From the NCBI GenBank assembly GCA_017440425.1, contig JAFSHJ010000193.1:1-8306 (forward strand): a stretch of 8,306 nucleotides of DNA, in the 5' to 3' direction. The notes below the pieces were generated by a model, which had not been told where the DNA came from, did not search any database, and saw only the letters and a program-made list of their open reading frames with translations. The stretch comes from Oscillospiraceae bacterium. GTDB taxonomy: Bacteria > Bacillota > Clostridia > Oscillospirales > Ruminococcaceae. Both the position numbers and the translations under genes were made by a program. Below, piece by piece: positions 5,393 to 8,306 of the stretch (position 1 is the first letter of the stretch; each line of letters opens with the position of its first letter).

Positions 5393-6406
5393 ATGGTCAA
5401 TATAAAAGATGTGGCAAGAGAAGCGGGAGTTTCCGTTGCCACCGTTTCCAGAGTGATAAACAACGATCCCAAAGTTGCGCCGGCAACAAAGGAAAAGGTG
5501 GACGAGGCGGTGAAGCGGCTCAACTATCAGCCGAACCTCATCGGACGCAACCTTCGCACCGCCTGCACCAACAAGATCCTTGTGTTGCTGCCGGCAATTT
5601 CCAACCAGTTTTATTCGCGGATAATCGTCTCCATGGAGGCGGCCGCAGAGGAGCAGGGCTACGACCTTTTGCTGTGCATCACCAACGGCAACCCCGCCAA
5701 AGAGCGGAAATATCTTGAGATGCTGCAGGCACACCTTGTGGATGCGGCGATATCGCTCTCCTCTTCCCTTTCCCCCAAGGATTTTGCGGAGCTGACAGAC
5801 GGCTATCCGCTGGTGCAGTGCTGCGAGTTTTTTGCAGATATCAAAACGCCGATAGTCTCCATAGATAACGAGCAGGCAGGTTTTGATTCGGCAGAATATC
5901 TCATCTCGCTGGGGCACCGCAGAATAGCCTTTTTCGGCAACAACGATAAATATGTCTCATCCCAGCTGCGTCTCAACGGCTTCCGCAAAGCCATTGCATA
6001 TCACAAAATAGCGGAAGAGCAGCTGTTTGTGCGCAACTCCGAATTCAGTTTTGCCAGCGGCAGAGAGACATTTTTCAAGCTGCAGAAGGAGCTGGACGGC
6101 GCTCCGCTGCCCACAGCAATCTTCTGTGTATCGGACAGCATTGCCATCGGTGTAATGCAGGAGGCGCAGGCGCAGGGCATAAAGATCGGCACAGAGCTTT
6201 CGGTAATGGGCTTTGACAACACCGCCGTCTCCGAGATATGCTTCCCTCCCCTCACCACAGTCTCGCAGCCGAGAGCGGATATTGGCAGCACTGCCATAAA
6301 ACTGCTTTTCAAAAAGCTGAAAGAGAAACGCAGCAGAAACACAAAAGAGTTTTTGCCACACACCATCGTCACACGCGAATCGACGGGAAAACCCGTAAAT
6401 TTATAA
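5393..6406 (+). CDS. LacI-family transcriptional regulator, probable repressor of the adjacent sugar operon
   Basis: The 337-residue product has normal LacI/GalR length and layout. The N-terminal helix-turn-helix is IKDVAREAGVSVATVSRVIN (4-23), with V15, A16 and R20 at the base-contacting positions; this VA-type recognition helix is typical of regulators that bind CG-centred, cre-like sites. A hinge follows (LNYQPNLIGRNLRT, 43-56, with Leu54 as the likely minor-groove residue). The periplasmic-binding-protein-like effector domain runs from about residue 60 to 330. It includes LISLGHRRIAFFG, the CVSDSIAIGVMQEAQAQGI segment and SVMGFDNTAVSEICFPPLTTVSQP, all typical of the family. The ligand is not predictable but is likely a sugar or glycoside. 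AAAGGAGA (5381-5388) supports the ATG. It is first in an operon: the dehydrogenase gene starts 29 bases after its stop. The palindrome in its promoter suggests that it represses itself and the two genes behind it. Its codons (GCG, CTG, CGG) are less biased than those of the enzymes downstream, as expected for low expression. Confidence 0.95.
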   Translation: MVNIKDVAREAGVSVATVSRVINNDPKVAPATKEKVDEAVKRLNYQPNLIGRNLRTACTNKILVLLPAISNQFYSRIIVSMEAAAEEQGYDLLLCITNGNPAKERKYLEMLQAHLVDAAISLSSSLSPKDFAELTDGYPLVQCCEFFADIKTPIVSIDNEQAGFDSAEYLISLGHRRIAFFGNNDKYVSSQLRLNGFRKAIAYHKIAEEQLFVRNSEFSFASGRETFFKLQKELDGAPLPTAIFCVSDSIAIGVMQEAQAQGIKIGTELSVMGFDNTAVSEICFPPLTTVSQPRADIGSTAIKLLFKKLKEKRSRNTKEFLPHTIVTRESTGKPVNL

Positions 6407-6435
6407 AAAACTTTTCAGCAAAAGGAGTATTGGTT

Positions 6436-7518
6436 ATGGATAGAATTGTAAACGTAGGAATCATCGGATGCGGAGGAATTGCCAACGGAAAGCATATGCC
6501 CTCCCTCTCCAAGCTTCCCAATGTAAGAATGGTGGCTTTCTGCGATATCGTGAAAGAAAAGGCAGAAAAAGCCGCAGCAGAATACGGCGTTGAAGGCGCA
6601 AAGGTATACACCGACTACAAAGAGCTTTTGAAAGACGGAGATATCGAGGTGGTGCACGTCTGCACCCCCAACCGCTCCCACAGCTTCATCACAGTGGATT
6701 CTCTTGAGGCAGGCAAACACGTTATGTGCGAAAAACCCATGGCAAAAACATATGCCGATGCAAAGCTTATGCTTGAGGCAGCTCAGCGCACAGGCAAAAA
6801 ACTCACCATCGGCTACCAGAGCAGACACCGTGCAGATTCCCAGTATCTCAAACGTGCCGCAGACGCAGGCGAGCTGGGCGAGATCTATTTTGCAAAGGCA
6901 AACGCACGCCGTCGCCGCGCCGTTCCCACCTGGGGCGTCTTCCTCAATGAATATGAGCAGGGCGGCGGTCCTCTCATCGATATCGGCACCCACGCTCTCG
7001 ACCTCACCCTTTGGATCATGAACAACTACGAGCCCAAGATGGTGGTTGGCACCGTCTACAAAAAGCTGGGCGACCAGACCGAGACCGGCAACGCATGGGG
7101 CGATTGGGATCCCAAGGAATACACCGTTGAAGATTCCGCATTCGGCTTCATCGTTATGAAGAACGGCGCCACCATCGAGCTGGAATCCAGTTGGGCGCTC
7201 AACACTTTGGACGTTGAAGAGGCTACAACAAGTGTTTGCGGTACCCTTGCAGGTGCCGATATGCACGACGGTCTGCGCATAAACGGTGTAAAATACGGCA
7301 AACAGTATACCGAAAAACCCAATCTGCAGGCAGGCGGCGTAGCATTCTACGACGGCGCAAGCACTACCCCCGAGCTGATCGAGGCAAAGCGCTGGATCGA
7401 TGCAGTTGTCAACGACACCGAGGTTTACACCAAGCCGGAGGAAGCCATTGTTGTAACACGCATCCTCGAGGCAATTTATGAATCCGCAAAGTCCGGCAAG
7501 CCGGTAATGTTTGACTGA
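6436..7518 (+). CDS. Gfo/Idh/MocA-family NAD(P)-dependent sugar dehydrogenase
   Basis: The 360-residue protein is a typical family member acting in the cytoplasm. Residues 4-37 form the Rossmann start, with VGIIGCGGIA (7-16) and Asp37 at the end of the second strand, which favours NAD over NADP. GKHVMCEKPMAKT contains the family's EKP motif (99-101), whose Lys is catalytic. The C-terminal domain has GGGPLIDIGTHALD (175-188), with D181 and H185 as likely catalytic or substrate-binding residues. Family members oxidise a hydroxyl of sugars, inositols or glycosides, often at C3. Paired with a TIM-barrel isomerase and a LacI regulator, this resembles E. coli YcjS (glucoside 3-dehydrogenase) with YcjR, and the dehydrogenase step of gut bacterial C-glycoside cleavage; the true substrate is unknown. 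The ATG at 6436 is chosen because AAAGGAG (6421-6427) precedes it and the Rossmann strand starts at once; an upstream in-frame ATG at 6238 lies inside the regulator gene. Translation is probably from the operon mRNA, as no separate promoter is seen. Confidence 0.95.
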   Translation: MDRIVNVGIIGCGGIANGKHMPSLSKLPNVRMVAFCDIVKEKAEKAAAEYGVEGAKVYTDYKELLKDGDIEVVHVCTPNRSHSFITVDSLEAGKHVMCEKPMAKTYADAKLMLEAAQRTGKKLTIGYQSRHRADSQYLKRAADAGELGEIYFAKANARRRRAVPTWGVFLNEYEQGGGPLIDIGTHALDLTLWIMNNYEPKMVVGTVYKKLGDQTETGNAWGDWDPKEYTVEDSAFGFIVMKNGATIELESSWALNTLDVEEATTSVCGTLAGADMHDGLRINGVKYGKQYTEKPNLQAGGVAFYDGASTTPELIEAKRWIDAVVNDTEVYTKPEEAIVVTRILEAIYESAKSGKPVMFD

Positions 7519-7543
7519 TTTTACTTACAAGGAGATTTACAAA

Positions 7544-8278
7544 ATGAAACTTGATCTTGCACTTCAGCTCTATTCTATCCGCAACGAAACCGCCAAAGAC
7601 TTTTTCGGCGCACTTGATAAAATTGCCGAAATGGGTTACACCGGTGTTGAATTTGCAGGCTACGGCAACATCAAAGCCGAGGATATGAAGGCAAAGCTGG
7701 ATTCTCTTGGACTTAAGACTGTCAGCGTTCACCACGGATTGGGTGCTATGGAGGCGGATATCGACAACATCATCGCCTACAACAAGGTGCTGGGCAACAA
7801 CATCATCAACTGTGCAGGCGCAGGTGCTTTTGCAGATTACGATACCGTCTGCGGTTATGCCGACAGACTTGCCGTCCTTGCAGATAAGCTTGCAGCAAAC
7901 GGCATGAAGATCTACTACCACAACCACAACGGCGAATTTGTTAAATTCGAGCAGGATGGCGGTCGCTATGCCTACGATGTTATGATGGAGAAGCTTGCCG
8001 GCAAGGTTGGCGCTCAGCTGGATATCTACTGGCTCTACCGCGCAGGCGTTGACGCCATTGAATATCTTGACAGATACAAGGATTTCACCGATTGCCTCCA
8101 CATCAAGGACGGCGACGAGACCAAAGGTCTTCCCGTGGGAACAGGCAAGGTCGAGATCAAAAAGATCATCGAGCACGCACAGAAGATCGGTGTCAAGACC
8201 TTCATTCTGGAGGACGAGACGGTGGGCGATCAGTTCGAAGCAGTAAAGATCGGCATAGACAATATCTTTGCCTATTGA
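7544..8278 (+). CDS. TIM-barrel sugar (phosphate) isomerase/epimerase, xylose isomerase-like fold
   Basis: The 244-residue protein belongs to the xylose isomerase-like / AP-endonuclease-2 TIM-barrel superfamily and is on the short side for it. Visible features in order are LALQLYSIRNE (5-15, the usual first strand), GYTGVEFAGY (31-40, Glu36 at a strand end), YYHNHNGEF (124-132, like the family HNHxxEF motif), QLDIYWLYRAG (158-168, Asp160 and Trp163), HIKDGD (186-191), GTGKVEIKKII (199-209) and FILEDE (220-225). Glu131, Asp160, His186 and Glu223 are plausible divalent-metal ligands. Likely chemistry is isomerisation, epimerisation or elimination on a keto-sugar made by the dehydrogenase encoded 25 bases upstream; relatives include YcjR, IolE/IolI-like enzymes and the DgpC-type subunit of C-glycoside-cleaving enzymes. 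AAGGAG (7529-7534) supports the ATG at 7544. A TTG at 7511 in the same frame overlaps the preceding stop and has no good ribosome site. Only 28 bases follow, with no terminator, so the operon may continue. Confidence 0.92.
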   Translation: MKLDLALQLYSIRNETAKDFFGALDKIAEMGYTGVEFAGYGNIKAEDMKAKLDSLGLKTVSVHHGLGAMEADIDNIIAYNKVLGNNIINCAGAGAFADYDTVCGYADRLAVLADKLAANGMKIYYHNHNGEFVKFEQDGGRYAYDVMMEKLAGKVGAQLDIYWLYRAGVDAIEYLDRYKDFTDCLHIKDGDETKGLPVGTGKVEIKKIIEHAQKIGVKTFILEDETVGDQFEAVKIGIDNIFAY

Positions 8279-8306
8279 TCTGCCGCATATAAGGGCACGC
8301 CAACAG

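Noticed and set aside
6238..6435. Upstream in-frame start for the dehydrogenase inside the regulator gene
   Set aside because: It would overlap the regulator by 169 bases and add residues absent from the family; AAAGGAG at 6421-6427 supports 6436.
6415..7266. Long antisense open frame over the dehydrogenase gene
   Set aside because: Codon-aligned mirror of a well-supported gene; no start context.
7409..8176. Long antisense open frame over the isomerase gene
   Set aside because: Codon-aligned mirror produced by biased codon use in the sense gene.

Overview
The window looks like chromosomal DNA of a monoderm bacterium in the Bacillota, probably class Clostridia and perhaps a gut Oscillospirales-type lineage. 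The evidence is strong GGAGG-type Shine-Dalgarno sites before almost every gene, short intergenic regions with classical hairpin-plus-T terminators, a membrane-anchored PrsA-like foldase, an LCP-like envelope protein, and roughly balanced base composition. The phylum-level call is fairly safe; the family-level call is a guess. All genes are on the + strand.

Left part (1-1276): the 3' end of an unidentified gene whose product ends in a Glu/Ala-rich tail with a dense Cys cluster. A terminator-like hairpin follows, with its T tail just before the ribosome binding site of folD (methylenetetrahydrofolate dehydrogenase/cyclohydrolase). A strong terminator closes folD.

Middle part (1277-3576): between folD and the next gene lies a 94-base element (1306-1399). 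It consists of an outer 12-bp stem enclosing three abutting hairpins with no unpaired base at the junction, so it can form a complete four-way cloverleaf or cruciform. This is the most unusual object in the window. It precedes a membrane-anchored, LCP-like protein that appears to have lost the family's catalytic residues. Next is a CPBP-family intramembrane protease with its own extended -10 promoter and terminator.

PrsA block (3577-5309): a single-gene unit with promoter and terminator encodes a membrane-anchored SurA/PrsA-like foldase with two parvulin-like regions, neither with the usual active-site His.

Right part (5310-8306): a sugar-related operon of a LacI-family regulator, a Gfo/Idh/MocA NAD-dependent dehydrogenase and a TIM-barrel sugar isomerase/epimerase. 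A TTGACT promoter and a palindromic operator with a central CG sit upstream of the regulator, which suggests autoregulation and co-induction by a sugar or glycoside. The gene set resembles the E. coli ycjS-ycjR-ycjW grouping and other 3-keto-glycoside routes. The operon may continue past the window end. No rRNA, tRNA, CRISPR array or transposase was seen, and there is no stretch over 300 bases without a gene.
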